Part shown: positions 44,309 to 56,129 of the stretch, one piece after another | Position numbering within the stretch: position 1 is the stretch's first letter | Layout of the letters: each line of letters starts with the position of its first letter | Assembly: GCF_029867415.1 (NCBI RefSeq) | Contig: NC_081185.1 | Span: forward strand, 76,295,553-76,359,552 | DNA length: 64,000 nt | Source: Vicia villosa | Lineage: Eukaryota > Streptophyta > Magnoliopsida > Fabales > Fabaceae | Reading direction: 5' to 3' | Program-made: the position numbers and the translations under genes | Notes under the pieces: model-generated | Database searches by the model: none | Told to the model about the DNA's origin: nothing | What the model saw: the letters and a program-made list of their open reading frames with translations, nothing else

Positions 44309-46210
44309 ATGGTTGAGACTCCACCACCTTCATCTACATCTACATCTGGCTCAGCTGAGCAATACAATGGAAATGGTAACAATGGTTATACTAGACCGCC
44401 AGTATTTGATGGTGAAAACTTTGAATACTGGAAAGATAAACTTGAAAGTTACTTCCTTGGTCTAGATGGTGACAAACATCCAGTGAACGCTACTGGCGTA
44501 AGGCTTACAAGACAAGAAATGAATGATGATCAAAAGAAGCTTTTCAAAAATCATCATAAATGTAGGACTATTTTGCTGAATGTTATCTCTCATGCTGAGT
44601 ATGAGAACATATCTAACAGGGAAACTGCCTATGATATATATGAGTCATTGAAAATGACCCATGAAGGAAATGCTCAAGTCAAGGAGACCAAAGCTCTTGC
44701 TCTAATCCAGAAATATGAAGCCTTCAAGATGGAGGATGATGAAAATATTGAGAAGATGTTCTCAAGATTTCAAACGCTAACTACTGGATTAAGAGTTCTG
44801 GACAAAGGCTACACCAAGGCTGATCATGTAAAGAAGATCATCAGAAGCTTGCCCAGAAGATGGGGTCCAATGGTGACTGCATTCAAGATAGCAAAGAATC
44901 TGAATGAAGTCTCTTTGGAAGAGCTAATCAGTGCCTTAAGAAGCCATGAGATAGAGCTGGATGCAAATGAGCCTCAGAAGAAAGGTAAGTCTATTGCATT
45001 AAAAGCTAATTATAAAAAATGCACTAACGCTTTTCAGGCTGAAGAAGTAGATTCTGAAGAATCAGAATCAGAAGAAGAAGATAAACTGTCCATGATCTCC
45101 AGAAGGGTAAACCAACTCTGGAAGAGCAAGCAAAGGAAGTTCAAAAGCTTCAGAAGTTCAAAGAAGTTTGAACGAGGAGAATCTTCTGGTGGCAGAAGAT
45201 CTGACAAGAAGAAGGTCGTCTACTATGAGTGCAATGAGCCTGGACACTTCAAGAGTGAATGTCCAAAACTTCAGAAGGAGAATTCGAAGAAGAAGTTTCA
45301 TAAGAAGAAAGGTCATATGGTAACATGGGATGATTCTGAATCAGAATCAGAATCAGACTCTGAAGGAGAGCAAGCAAACCTTGCACTAATGTCCACAGTA
45401 GATGATGGATTAGAATCTACATCAGAATCATATTCTGAAGAGGTATTTTCTGAACTATCTAGAGAAGAGTTAGTTTCCAGTTTAACTGAACTTCTGGAAC
45501 TCAAGGCTCATCTTAGTATCAAATACAAAAAGCTGAAAAAGCAATTTGAATTTGAAACTAAGAAGCTGGAAGTGGAAAATTCTGAACTGAAGGAAAAAGT
45601 TTTAAAATTATCCAAAGATAGTGGATCTCCTTCTGAATCAGAAAAATCCATTCCTAGTCTCAATCATATTCTGAAAGAATATGACTCGAGCTTCAGAAAG
45701 TTCCTATCTACAAGTATTGGCAGAAGTCATCTTGCTTCTATGATATATGGTGTTTCTGGAAACAAAAGGTTTGGTTTTGGCTATGAGGGTGATACCTCAC
45801 ATAAATTTGAACCTGTTGATGATTTGAAAATCACATACAAGCCATTGTATGATCAGTTCAAATATGGCCACTCACATGATATTAGGCTCACTTCACATGC
45901 ACAAAGTTTTCACACTACACACACCAAGAAGCATGTGACACAACCTAAAAGATATCATGCTGCCAAACCTAAAGAATATCATGCTGTTCCTCCTGTTACT
46001 TATAATGCTAAACCCAAGTTCAATCAGAACTTGAGGAAAACTAACAAGAAAGGACCCAAGAAATTGTGGGTACCTAAGGAGAAGATAATTTCTGTTGCAG
46101 ATATCCTTAGCAGCAAAGAAGACAAAGCACAAAATGTCATGGTACCTGGACTCTGGGTGCTCGCGACACATGACGGGAAGAAGGTCTATGTTCCAAGACC
46201 TGGTGCTTAA
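44309..46210 (+). CDS. Copia-2 gag, intact 633-aa frame
   Basis: The ATG at 44309 is the first after the primer site, and the frame is open to 46210. The N-terminus is Pro/Ser/Thr-rich. The GENFEYWKDKLESYF box and the retrotransposon gag core follow (residues about 30-230). An acidic stretch precedes the zinc knuckle near residues 312-325, which reads YYECNEPGHFKSEC: its first Cys has become Tyr, so the knuckle is impaired. A Ser/Glu-rich acidic region and a Lys/Glu helical region come next. The last 40 or so codons overlap the pol frame. The product would be the particle protein, but the damaged knuckle suggests reduced RNA binding. Confidence 0.88.
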   Translation: MVETPPPSSTSTSGSAEQYNGNGNNGYTRPPVFDGENFEYWKDKLESYFLGLDGDKHPVNATGVRLTRQEMNDDQKKLFKNHHKCRTILLNVISHAEYENISNRETAYDIYESLKMTHEGNAQVKETKALALIQKYEAFKMEDDENIEKMFSRFQTLTTGLRVLDKGYTKADHVKKIIRSLPRRWGPMVTAFKIAKNLNEVSLEELISALRSHEIELDANEPQKKGKSIALKANYKKCTNAFQAEEVDSEESESEEEDKLSMISRRVNQLWKSKQRKFKSFRSSKKFERGESSGGRRSDKKKVVYYECNEPGHFKSECPKLQKENSKKKFHKKKGHMVTWDDSESESESDSEGEQANLALMSTVDDGLESTSESYSEEVFSELSREELVSSLTELLELKAHLSIKYKKLKKQFEFETKKLEVENSELKEKVLKLSKDSGSPSESEKSIPSLNHILKEYDSSFRKFLSTSIGRSHLASMIYGVSGNKRFGFGYEGDTSHKFEPVDDLKITYKPLYDQFKYGHSHDIRLTSHAQSFHTTHTKKHVTQPKRYHAAKPKEYHAVPPVTYNAKPKFNQNLRKTNKKGPKKLWVPKEKIISVADILSSKEDKAQNVMVPGLWVLATHDGKKVYVPRPGA

Positions 46211-49200
46211 GTTTGGTGGAGAAGTCAAGTTTGGATGAGATCAGAAAGGAAAAATTATTGGTTCTGGAACCATAAGTATTGGTAACTCTCCTTCCATAAC
46301 TAATGTACTTCTTGTAGAAGGATTAGCGCATAACTTATTGTCCATAAGTCAATTAAGTGACAATGGTTATGACATAATCTTCAATCAAAAGTCTTGCAAG
46401 GCTGTAAGTCAGAAGGATGGCTCAATCCTATTTACAGGCAAGAGAAAGAACAACATATATAAGATTGATCTTTCAGATCTTGAGAAGCAGAAGGTGGCTT
46501 GCCTTATGTCTGTTTCTGAAGAGCAATGGGTCTGGCACAAAAGATTAGGACATGCTAGTTTGAGAAAGATTTCTCAGATTAACAAACTAAATCTGGTCAG
46601 AGGACTCCCAAATCTGAAATACAAATCAGATGCTCTTTGTGAAGCATGTCAGAAGGGCAAGTTCTCCAGACCTGCATTCAAATCTAAGAATGTTGTCTCT
46701 TCCTCAAGGCCGTTAGAACTTCTGCACATTGATCTGTTTGGACCAGTCAAAACAGCATCTGTCAGAGGGAAGAAATATGGATTAGTCATCGTAGATGATT
46801 ATAGCCGTTGGACATGGGTAAAGTTCTTAAAACACAAGGATGAGTCTCATTCAGTGTTCTTTGAATTCTGCACTCAGATTCAATCTGAGAAGGAGTGAAA
46901 AATCATAAAGGTCAGAAGTGATCATGGTGGTGAATTTGAGAACAGATTCTTTGAGGAGTTCTTCAAAGAAAATGGTATTGCCCATGATTTCTCTTGCCCT
47001 AGAACTCCACAGCAAAATGGAGTTGTAGAGCGAAAGAATAGGACTCTACAAGAAATGGCCAGAACCATGATCAATGAAACCAATATGGCTAAGCACTTAT
47101 GGGCAGAAGCAATAAACACTGCATGTTATATTCAGAATAGAATATCTATAAGACCTATTCTAAATAAGACTCCTTATGAATTGTGGAAGAACAGAAAGCC
47201 CAACATTTCATATTTTCATCCTTTTGGATGTGTTTGTTCATTCTAAATACTAAAGATCATCTTGGTAAGTTTGATTCTAAGGCACAAAAATGTTTCCTTC
47301 TTGGATATTCTGAACGCTCTAAAGGCTACAAAGTATACAATACTGAAACATTGGTTGTAGAAGAATCAATCAATATCAGATTTGATGATAAGCTTGGTCT
47401 TGAAAAGCCAAAGTAGTTTGAGAATTTTGCAGATATAGATATTGATATATCAGAAGCCGTAGAACCAAGAAGCAAAGTTTCAGAAGCTGAAAATCTCAGA
47501 AGCAAAGAATCAGAAGATCAAGTTGCTGCATCTTTAGAGAATCTCAGAATTTCTGAAGAACCAACAGTCAGAAGATCTTCTAGACTCACTTCAGCTCACT
47601 CAGAAGATGTGATCCTTGGGAAGAAAGATGATCATATCAGAACAAGAGCATTCCTTAAGAACAATGCAGAATGCCAATTAGGTCTTGTTTCTTTGATTGA
47701 GCTAACTTCTGTTGATCAAGCTCTAGAAGATCAAGACTGGATAATTGCCATGCAAGAAGAACTTAATCAGTTTACAAGAAATGATGTATGGGATCTTGTT
47801 CCTAGACCAAAAGGATTCAACATCATTGGTACAAAGTGGGTTTTCAGAAACAAGCTCAGTGAGAAGGAAGAAGTGGTAAGAAACAAAGCCAGACAGGTGG
47901 CTCAGGGATATAGTCAGCAAGAAGGGATTGACTATAGAGAAACCTTTGCACTAGTGGCCAGGTTAGAATCTATTTGTTTATTAATTTCCTTTGCCACTCA
48001 GCACAACATCACTCTGTATCAGATGGATGTTAAGAGTGCCTTCTTAAATGGTTATATAGATGAGGAAGTCTATGTTCACCAACCTCCTGGTTTTGAAGAC
48101 TCTAAGTCTCCAAAACATGTTTTCAAGCTTAAGAAATCATTGTATGGATTGAAGCAAGCTCCTAGAGCTTGGTATGAAAGATTAAGTTCTTTCCTTCTAG
48201 ACAATGGTTTCACTAGAGGACAGGTGGATACGAATCTCTTCTGTAAAACATCTAAGAAGGACATCTTAATTTGTCAAATTTATGTTGATACATCTAATGC
48301 TTCACTTGGAAAGGAGTTTGCTAAGTCTATGCAGGCTGAATTTGAAATGAGTATGATGGGTGAACTCAAGTACTTTCTTGGGATTCAAATCAATCAAACT
48401 TCTGATGGAACTTATGTTCATCAAACGAAGTATGTGAAGGAACTTCTGAAGAAGTTTAATCTTTCTGAAAGCAAAGAAGCCAAAACTCCTATGCATCCAA
48501 CGTGTGTTCTAGGTAAGGATGAGGTAAGTAAGAAGGTAGATCAGAAGCTCTACAGAGGTATGATTGGATCTCTCTTATATCTTACTGCTTCTAGACCTGA
48601 TATTCTATTCAGTGTCTGTTTGTGTGCCAGATTCCAATCAGATCCTAGAGAATCTCACTTAACTGCTGTTAAGAGAATTCCGAGGTATCTGAAAGGTACT
48701 ACTAATGTTGGTTTAGTCTACAGAAGATCTAAAGAATACAACTTAGTAGGATTCTGTGATGCTGACTATGCTGGAGATAGAATTGAAAGGAAAAGTACTT
48801 CTGGAAGTTGTCAATTTCTAGGAAGTCATTTGATCTCCTGGTACAGCAAGAAGCAAGCTACCATTTCCCTCTCAACAACAGAAGCAGAATATGTTGTTGC
48901 TGCTGGTTGTAGCACACAAATGCTCTGGATGAAGAGTCAGTTAGAAGATTATCAAATATTTGAGAGTAACATTCCTATCTTCTGTGACAATACTTCTGCC
49001 ATATGTTTATCTAAGAATCCTATCTTACATTCCAAAGCTAAACATATTGAGATTAAACATCACTTCATTAGGGACTATGTTCAGAAGGGTGTTCTCTCTT
49101 TAAACTTTGTGGATACAGACCATCAATGGGCTGATATCTTTACAAAACCCCTTGCTGAAGATAGGTTTAAGTTCATTCTGAAAAATATCAGTATGGATTT

Positions 49201-49213
49201 ATGCCCAGAATGA
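46089..49213 (+). pseudogene. Copia-2 pol pseudogene (PR-IN-RT-RH)
   Basis: Opens in the +1 frame inside the gag 3' end, exactly as in Copia-1. Lesions: TGA at 46236-46238 after the protease DSGCSRHMTG box, TGA at 46896-46898 in the integrase core, a one-base loss near 47236, and TAG at 47414-47416. The integrase third catalytic Glu is intact here. In reverse transcriptase a 15-bp in-frame deletion after 48289 turns the YVDD box into YVD-TSN and removes the second catalytic Asp. RNase H and the C-terminus run open to 49213. Confidence 0.9.
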
Positions 49214-49617
49214 GAAGGTGAGAAGATCTTATGTATGGGTATACTCTGTAATGTGTTAGGATTATGTGTTTATAAGAAGTTCTGATAATGATCAATCAGA
49301 AGTTCTGATTCTGTTATTACTAACGTTTCACTATCTAAGTTGATTGAGAAGCTCTTTCAAAGCAAAACAGTTGTCACTAGTCTTTCCAGAAAACAAACAC
49401 GTGTTTACTATTTCTGGACAAGCATGCATGCAGTTGAGGAGACGCCGCCCTAGGTAACTGTGCAAATCATTTCACTTCGTCACTTTATCTCTCCTAACGT
49501 CATTTCTCATTAAATGCATATTGATGTCATGTTTTTTTATTTCATTAAACCATACTGCATTTATTATTTTCTTTTATTCATCTTTTAAATACCCGCTTCA
49601 TCTTCATTTCATCTTTT

Positions 49618-49658
<41 letters not shown>

Positions 49659-49724
49659 TCATTGTCTCTCTCTTTGCATTCATTGCACGAACCCTAGCTT
49701 TATTCTGAAACCAAGAATTTCACC
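49214..49724 (+). other. Copia-2 pol/env-like spacer with (CT)n tract
   Basis: Non-coding, parallel to 13293-13780 in Copia-1. A CT microsatellite of about 38 bp lies at 49619-49656, shortly before the ATG at 49725. A TATA-like word is weaker than in Copia-1 (TTTAAATAC near 49585). Confidence 0.6.
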
Positions 49725-50961
49725 ATGAATCCTTCATCAAGCTTTGCAAGCCAAACAGAAGTATCATCCACTCAACTGGTTATGAGCAAGCGTAATTTTG
49801 CTCCGTTGAAAACCTGCTCCATTCCTACTGAAGAATTGGAAGTTCTCTGTGAGTTTGCTGTGGATTTTGAAATATGAAAGCAAATGGTTTTCATCCTGAT
49901 GCAAGAATCTTGGAACAAGGCTGGTCAAGTTATCTTGGTAGATTGGTTGGACCAATTTATCCAACTCTGGTAAAAGACTTCTGGGCTCATGCAACCGTTA
50001 CTTCAACTGCTATCATCTCCTTTGTGCTAGGGCATGAAGTTGTGATAACTGAGAAACTGATCAGAAACTGTACAACCTGAAGGATGAAGAAGGATGCACT
50101 GGTCCTCTTCCTGGTAGAGTTAACTGGCTACAGGTTGAAAAACAAATCTCACTTGCTACTGGTATTGAATCACACAAAACCGGTACATTGAGGGCGTTTT
50201 ATCAAGTGTGGGCTGAAATTATTCTGGGTTCTCTCCATCACAGAAAGCAATCGTTCTCCTCCTCTTACATCAGTCCAGATCACAAATACACTCTCTTCTG
50301 CATTGGAAGAAGAATTGAACTCAACATATCCAACATTCTCTTTCAGAATCTGAAGTTGGCTATTGAAGAGTCAAGGGATGAAGAACGTGAGAAGTACCCT
50401 CATCTTCAAAGAAACACTATTCCTTTCGCCAGAATGATCTCAGATATTCTGATTAAAAGCAATTTGATGGACTCCCTAAGGACTATAGGAACACCTAGGT
50501 TCTTTGGAATTATTCAAGGTCCTATCTTCAATGGTGTTGATCTGTTAAGGATGCAACTTATCAGAGATGTAACTTCTGCTCCTTCAAGCTTCCCAGATAT
50601 TATGTCTAGGAGAACTCCTGTAGAAGGCTTTGCTACATTGTTCCAAGCAGAACTTCACAAGGCTGTTAAGCGTTACTTGGAAGCTTCTGTTAGAACTCAA
50701 TCTTCTGTTGATCCTGCATGGATTCGTGGAAGAGTGCTTCCTTCTCAAGCTGATCTCCAGAAGAAGGCTCAGAGGAAGCAAGAAGCAAAGCTGAAGAGAA
50801 AGGCTGCAGAAGAAGCTGCTAGAGAAGCTAAAAAGCAGAAGGTCACTTATGACCCTCTTAAAGTAGACTCTTTTGAAGCTATAAGAACTGGTAACTTCTC
50901 CAGGCAAGTATATCGACCACCTCCTTCTGAACCTCAATCTTCTACCCAACCTCCTCCCTCT
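49725..50961 (+). pseudogene. Copia-2 env-like ORF, broken and truncated by LTR E
   Basis: ATG at 49725, stop at 49875-49877, then pieces in other frames: 49874-50080 and, after a one-base loss near 50070, open from about 50075 to the LTR junction. It carries the same plant transposon protein region as Copia-1 ('AEIILGSLHHRKQ'), followed by a Lys/Arg/Ala-rich helix (RKAAEEAAREAKKQK). The remaining C-terminus should lie beyond the inserted Ty3 elements. The 57 codons that extend into the LTR to 51132 are artificial. Confidence 0.8.
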
Positions 50962-51756
50962 TGTCGCACCCCAATTTTTGACCTACCAATTTCGTTCATT
51001 TCGATATTATCACATTCATATTTCGTGTGCATCCATAGTTTAATCGTCACGTCTTCGCATATTTTGAAAGAAAATAGACTTTTACTAAAGTCCGCAAAAA
51101 TAGATTTCATTTTGCATTTTTACATGGTTTAATCTTCGGTTACATTCAATTAAATAAAATATAGCTTTAGACTAATCTTAGTTTTAATACTATTTTATTT
51201 TTAGTCTAGGATTTAATTTAGAATAATTTTTTTAGTTTTAATAGCATTTTTAAATGTAATTTAGATTAATTTTAGTTTTAATACTTTTTATTAATTAAGA
51301 TAATTTTTTAGCTTTTATATTATTTTTACTTTTTTTAGTTTAAATTTATTTAGATTAAATTTATTTTCATTATTTATTTTTAACTTTTTTAGTTTATATA
51401 TTATTATTATTATATTTATTGTTATTATTTTTTGGCCAAGTGATTCAAAGTCAAACAAAAAAACGGTCCTTCTTCATGTTGCTGCTCTGCATCTTTCTCC
51501 AACCACATAATGAGTCCAAATACTCTGCCTAAAGTGCTGTCCCTGCACGCTGCTCACGGTCCACTATGCTGCTCCACTCACTAGCAGCCAAACCTGCTTC
51601 TTGCTGTGCACAATCTGTCCAAGAATTTCACCAATTAGGCATAACAAATCCTGCAACAAAAAAGCAAAGAATCAGTTAACATAAATTTGTTCAAAATCTC
51701 TCCATATTCCCTCCAATTTTCATCTCAAGGGGGAGATTCAAACCCTAATTTCAGGC

Positions 51757-51764
51757 TATAAAAG
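51757..51764 (+). promoter_or_regulatory. TATA box of LTR E
   Basis: TATAAAAG about 0.8 kb into the LTR, followed by GGACTTAGC. The position matches TATATAAA in LTR F, marking the likely U3/R border. Confidence 0.55.
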
Positions 51765-53084
51765 GGACTTAGCTACAAAGACAAGGGGGGGCAGCCACAA
51801 ACTCAATCTCTGCCAAACTCACAAACTCTTCATATTCCTTTACCCGACACAACATTCAACTTCTAAACCTTACCACACAAACCTTCAACACACATAACTT
51901 CCTCCTCAAACACGAGTCAACACAAGCACTCACTCAGCATTCTTCACAATCAACCACACTTCACTCAACCACTCAAATCCGGACTGAAACCGTTAACCTC
52001 CAACCCCACGAAATCTAACCTCAACCATTCATCTTTACCATCACTCACAAACAATAACCTCACACTCAAACTTCATAGCCTCACCTTCATACGACCTCAG
52101 ATTCAAGACACATCAACTGCAACACCCTAACATTCACTCAAACACGCACAACTAGCACATACAGAAGCAGGGGCACGTGCAAGTCGGAGAAGGGTGGATC
52201 GAAAGAAGGTAAAGACGAAACTGAGATATAGCGTATCTGATGTTTTCAATGTATTCTTTCAAATTCTGCTCTTGATTTTTCATTGTAATATGTAATCTGA
52301 GATTCTGAATCATAGTGAAATCACTGGGGGTTTAGGAATTGACTGGGATTAAGAGAAGTGTCGCTTGATCATTTCTGATTTATGTTATCTTGTTGGTTGT
52401 TCGCGCGAGATTGAGAGATCGATAGGCTAGGGTGTTGTTGTTTTTGTGTTTTCGAAGCCGAAATCGATGAGAGCAGAGAGAGTGCGAGATTGATCGAGAG
52501 AGAAGCTCCGTTTCTTTTCGATTTGTTCCGAGAGTGAGAGACGAACATTAAGAGGAGGGATGAGAATTTTCTCTTTCACGTCTGGAAACCATGGACGATA
52601 CAGAAAGAGGCGCTGCAGCCTCTGTAGTTTAGGTTTTTTTAAAACCCAACTACACTCAGAATGGGAGACGGATCCGGGTCACACTGACCCGACCCGGTCC
52701 ATTTTTTTAGTTTATTCTTCTTCTTTTTTTGTCATGTTAATATTATTGGGCCTAAACCCTATTTGACTCTTTTAACACCCCCATGGGCCCATTTGTTCTT
52801 TTCTTTATTTTTTTTATATACTAATATCTCCTCTTTTATTTTTCTTTTTTATTTTAAGTTAATATCTCTTTTCTTTTTTATATAGACAAAATGATAAGTT
52901 TTTTTTAAAGTTAGATTTCTTTTTTCTTTAAAATCATTAAAAATGTTTATTATTTATATTATTTACTAGTTCATTAAAAAAACCAAAAAAATATCTTCAC
53001 TTTGTATGTATACGATTTACCAAAATACTTCAAAATGATACAAAAATAGCCTTTTTTTTAATTAATTGAATCGAGTCTTGAGTT

Positions 53085-53590
53085 TTAATTGGAGAAGAAG
53101 GGTTTGTACGTACCTATACAAATTGTTCTTAAACATTTAGGCGATGGCCGTTAAGCCTTTGTTTGGATGTTTAGACTCCATTAAAGACTCTTTCAAACTC
53201 GATTTAATTCACCTTTTTTTTACAAAAAACGCTTTTCTTTTAACATTCAAATCATTTTATCTATAATGGAAAGAAGAGTTTGTACGTACTTGTACAATTT
53301 GTTCTTTAAACATTTAGGCGATGGCCGTTAAGCCATTGTTCGAATGTTTAAACTCCATTAAAGACTTTATAAAAATCAATTTAACAAACACTCTTTCAAG
53401 TATCTTAAGCGATGGCCGTTAAGCTTTTGTTTAAATACTTGGATCCAATTAAATGTCTTTCAACTCATCAAATCATCTTCATCACCTACGAGGAGGTTGT
53501 ACGTACTTGTACAATTTTCTCTTTCAAACATTTAGGCGATGGCCGTTAAGCCTTTGTTTAAATGTTTGACTTCTTCTAACAAACAAACTT
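53085..53590 (+). repeat. Hairpin-forming repeats in LTR E (four copies)
   Basis: The core GATGGCCGTTAAG occurs at 53143, 53320, 53411 and 53538. Each copy is flanked by inverted arms: AAACAT/ATGTTT in copies 1, 2 and 4, and CAAGTAT/ATACTTG in copy 3. Three copies are preceded by a TTGTACGTAC-type second small hairpin. The repeats lie downstream of the TATA box and so should be transcribed. Confidence 0.8.
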
Positions 53591-54257
53591 TCAATTCATT
53601 CACACCCTTTTACATACTAAAAACACTTTTTCATAAAACGAGACACTTATTCAATTTCAATACGAACATACTTCCACATGTGAAGATCTAACATCTTCCA
53701 CTCGAATGCGATGATGGCCGGAATCATGTCTTATCTTGATTTAGTTATCCATTCTTGTAGTGATATCATATCCATGTGCGCGTAGTATTTCCATTTGAAA
53801 GCGATCGAGTACCTCTCGCTAAAATCAATCAACAAAACATTTCGTGGTTCTTCGCCCGAACTACGATTGCTCTGACTTTCCCATTGCACTAGGGAATACG
53901 TAGGCACAAGATACAAATGTCTTGGCGAGCACAATAATAAAACACTTTTTTTTTTGTTTCTTCCTTCTTTCCAACCTAATGAATAACACAAGTAGATAAT
54001 AAGCTAACAATCACAAGAATAACTAAATGGGTCCCATCGAGTACGATGGAGGTGAGGGGTGCTAATACCTTCCCCTTGCTTAACCGACTCCCGAACCCTA
54101 ATTTGGTTACGATAACCATCTTATCCGTTTTCTTTTTATCTGTGGGTTTTATCGATATTTTCCCTCTCCTTTTGGAATAAATAAAGTTCGGTGGCGACTC
54201 TGTTGTACTTCGAATGTGTGAAAACGCGTCGAGTCACATTTTTACCGCTACAGAAAG

Positions 54258-54275
54258 TGGCGACTCTGCTGGGGA
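54258..54275 (+). other. Primer binding site after LTR E
   Basis: TGGCGACTCTGCTGGGGA, identical to the F site at 57483. Only 11 bases (54276-54286) separate it from the next LTR, so E's internal region is missing at this point or lies beyond F. Confidence 0.85.
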
Positions 54276-55011
54276 AATATAGCATCTGTCATACCCCAAT
54301 TTTTGACCCAGATATTTTATTCATCTCTGGTTTGTCACATTCATACTTTGCATACATTCATCGTTTAACTATCGCGTCTTTGTATATTTAACGAAAAATT
54401 GACTTTTTATTTAAAGTCGAAAAAAAAAAACTTTTGCATCTCTAGTTGATTTTTGTTTCACATTGTTTTATATTTTTATTTCAAGACATTTTTGAATTGG
54501 AATTATTAATTAAAATCATATTTTAATTATTAATACTAATTTAAATTTGAATGGAAATAGAATTAAAATAATTCAATTGTCATTAACCATTTATTTATTT
54601 ATTTTAAAATCTATTTCATTAAGATATTCATTCTTTTCGTCCAATAAATCAGTCCAAAAAAACTCCAATTTACAAAGATGTACCAAAAATTATTAAGTTA
54701 CAGCCCAAAGTGTTTTTTTGCATCAATTTGCATTTGCATTTACATCAGTGTATTTGCATCAGCGGAAAAGACCAAAATAATACAAATTTCTTGTCTTCAC
54801 GTGTCCCTGCTATGCCATGCTGCTACCTCTCCACCATGCCATAACACTCCAAGAAACCTGCTTCTTGCTGCTGCACATAACTGTCCAAAACTTGCACAAA
54901 AATGGCAAGACAAGTCCCTGCATCAAAAAGCAACAAAAACAGTTACTTCAATTGTTCAAATCTTCATACCATTTTCCCCCCAATTCTACATCTAAAACCC
55001 TAATCTCAGCC

Positions 55012-55019
55012 TATATAAA
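55012..55019 (+). promoter_or_regulatory. TATA box of element F 5' LTR
   Basis: TATATAAA 725 bp into the LTR, with an identical copy at 61697-61704. A- and C-rich leader-like sequence follows. It is the likely transcription start region. Confidence 0.6.
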
Positions 55020-56129
55020 CATGTACTCATCACAACAGCAAGGGGAGGAGAAAAACAGCCACAACACTCCCTCACACTCTCAAACAACATACCCTCAATA
55101 CTCACTCAACTCATCCCTTCAAACCTAACTCAATAACCTAACTCAATACCCTGCATACATCCTCATTCCGTACACACTAAACCTCACTCTATAACCTTCG
55201 AATTTCTGCACAAAAAAACGGAGACTTCACAACACAACCTTCACACAAAACCGTGATACTCACAAACCCCTCCTTCATACATACTCTCTACAACACTCAC
55301 AAAACTACCCCAAACAGTAACACACATACAATAGTCTCAATAGCAGCAGCACGAGTCAAAACACAACATACTCGGAAGAGAAAGACGAAACAGAATCGAA
55401 GAGCAAAGAAAGCAGAAGTTGATCGAAGAAGATCAAGGGGAAGCCAAAATGTAATGTACCTGAGTTCTTCTATTTCATATTTTCTGATTTCCGATCGAAC
55501 TCGTATCATGTATCTGTAACTGTGAATCGTAATAAAATTGGGGTTTAGGGTTTCATTTGGGATAAGGACTTTATTGCTTTGATTGTTGCCGTTGTGCTAT
55601 TTCGTTGTTGTTGTTGATCGCGCAAACCGGGGGAGGGAGAGAATCGCGATGAGAGGATCTCTTTTTGTTGTTGTTTTCGTTTCTGGGAACTGAACAAGAA
55701 CGAGTGTGAGAGAGAGGGGAGGAGGCGCTGCCTCTCTCCTATTTTCATTTAGGGTTTTGTTGGAAACCAAGTAGGATTTGAAGTATGGCTGGATCCGGGT
55801 CACACTAACCTGACCCGGACCGGTCCATTTTTTTTATTCTTTATGTCTTTTTTTATTAGTTCTTGGGCCTTACCCCCCATCTGGGTCACACCCCCACTGA
55901 CCCAAGTAGTTTTTTTTATCTTTTAATATTTATTTTCTTAAACATTTTCAAAACACCAAAATTTTTGTTTTAGATTTAAAGTTCCCTTTTAATTAAAAGT
56001 TATTATTTTCATAGAAAATACCAAAAATATCTTCACTTTATATGTATGTTTAGAATTTCTTTTCAAATATTTTAAAAAATGATATAAAAATAGCTTTTAA
56101 TCGAGTCAAGTTTTGAGTTTTAATGGATG

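Larger units (their letters stand above)
43079..50961 (+). mobile_element. Copia-2: SIRE/Maximus-type element, 5' portion, interrupted by Ty3 LTR E
   Basis: Same plan as Copia-1: LTR, Met-tRNA-type primer site, gag, pol, spacer, env-like ORF. It is cut at 50961/50962 inside the env-like ORF by LTR E; its 3' LTR is outside the window. Gag is intact while pol carries three stops, a frameshift and an active-site deletion. The insertion lies in a MULE transposase remnant. Confidence 0.9.
50962..54252 (+). repeat. Ty3-type LTR E (3.29 kb)
   Basis: Starts TGTCGCACCCCAATTTTTGACC and ends ...CCGCTACA, five bases before a primer site. It shares with LTR F the TATA region, the GATGGCCGTTAAG hairpin repeats, a long perfectly matching stretch around CACTAGGGAATACGTAGGC, GGTGCTAATACC (54058-54069) and the internal primer-site copy (54192-54202). 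E and F are otherwise clearly diverged and so represent separate subfamilies. Non-coding. Confidence 0.85.

Noticed and set aside
50962..51132. C-terminal 57 codons of the env-like frame of Copia-2
   Set aside because: They are translated from inserted LTR E sequence.
54678..55128. Open frames of about 105 codons present twice (also 61363-61813)
   Set aside because: They recur only because the two LTRs are identical. They overlap in different frames, match no family, and span the TATA box.
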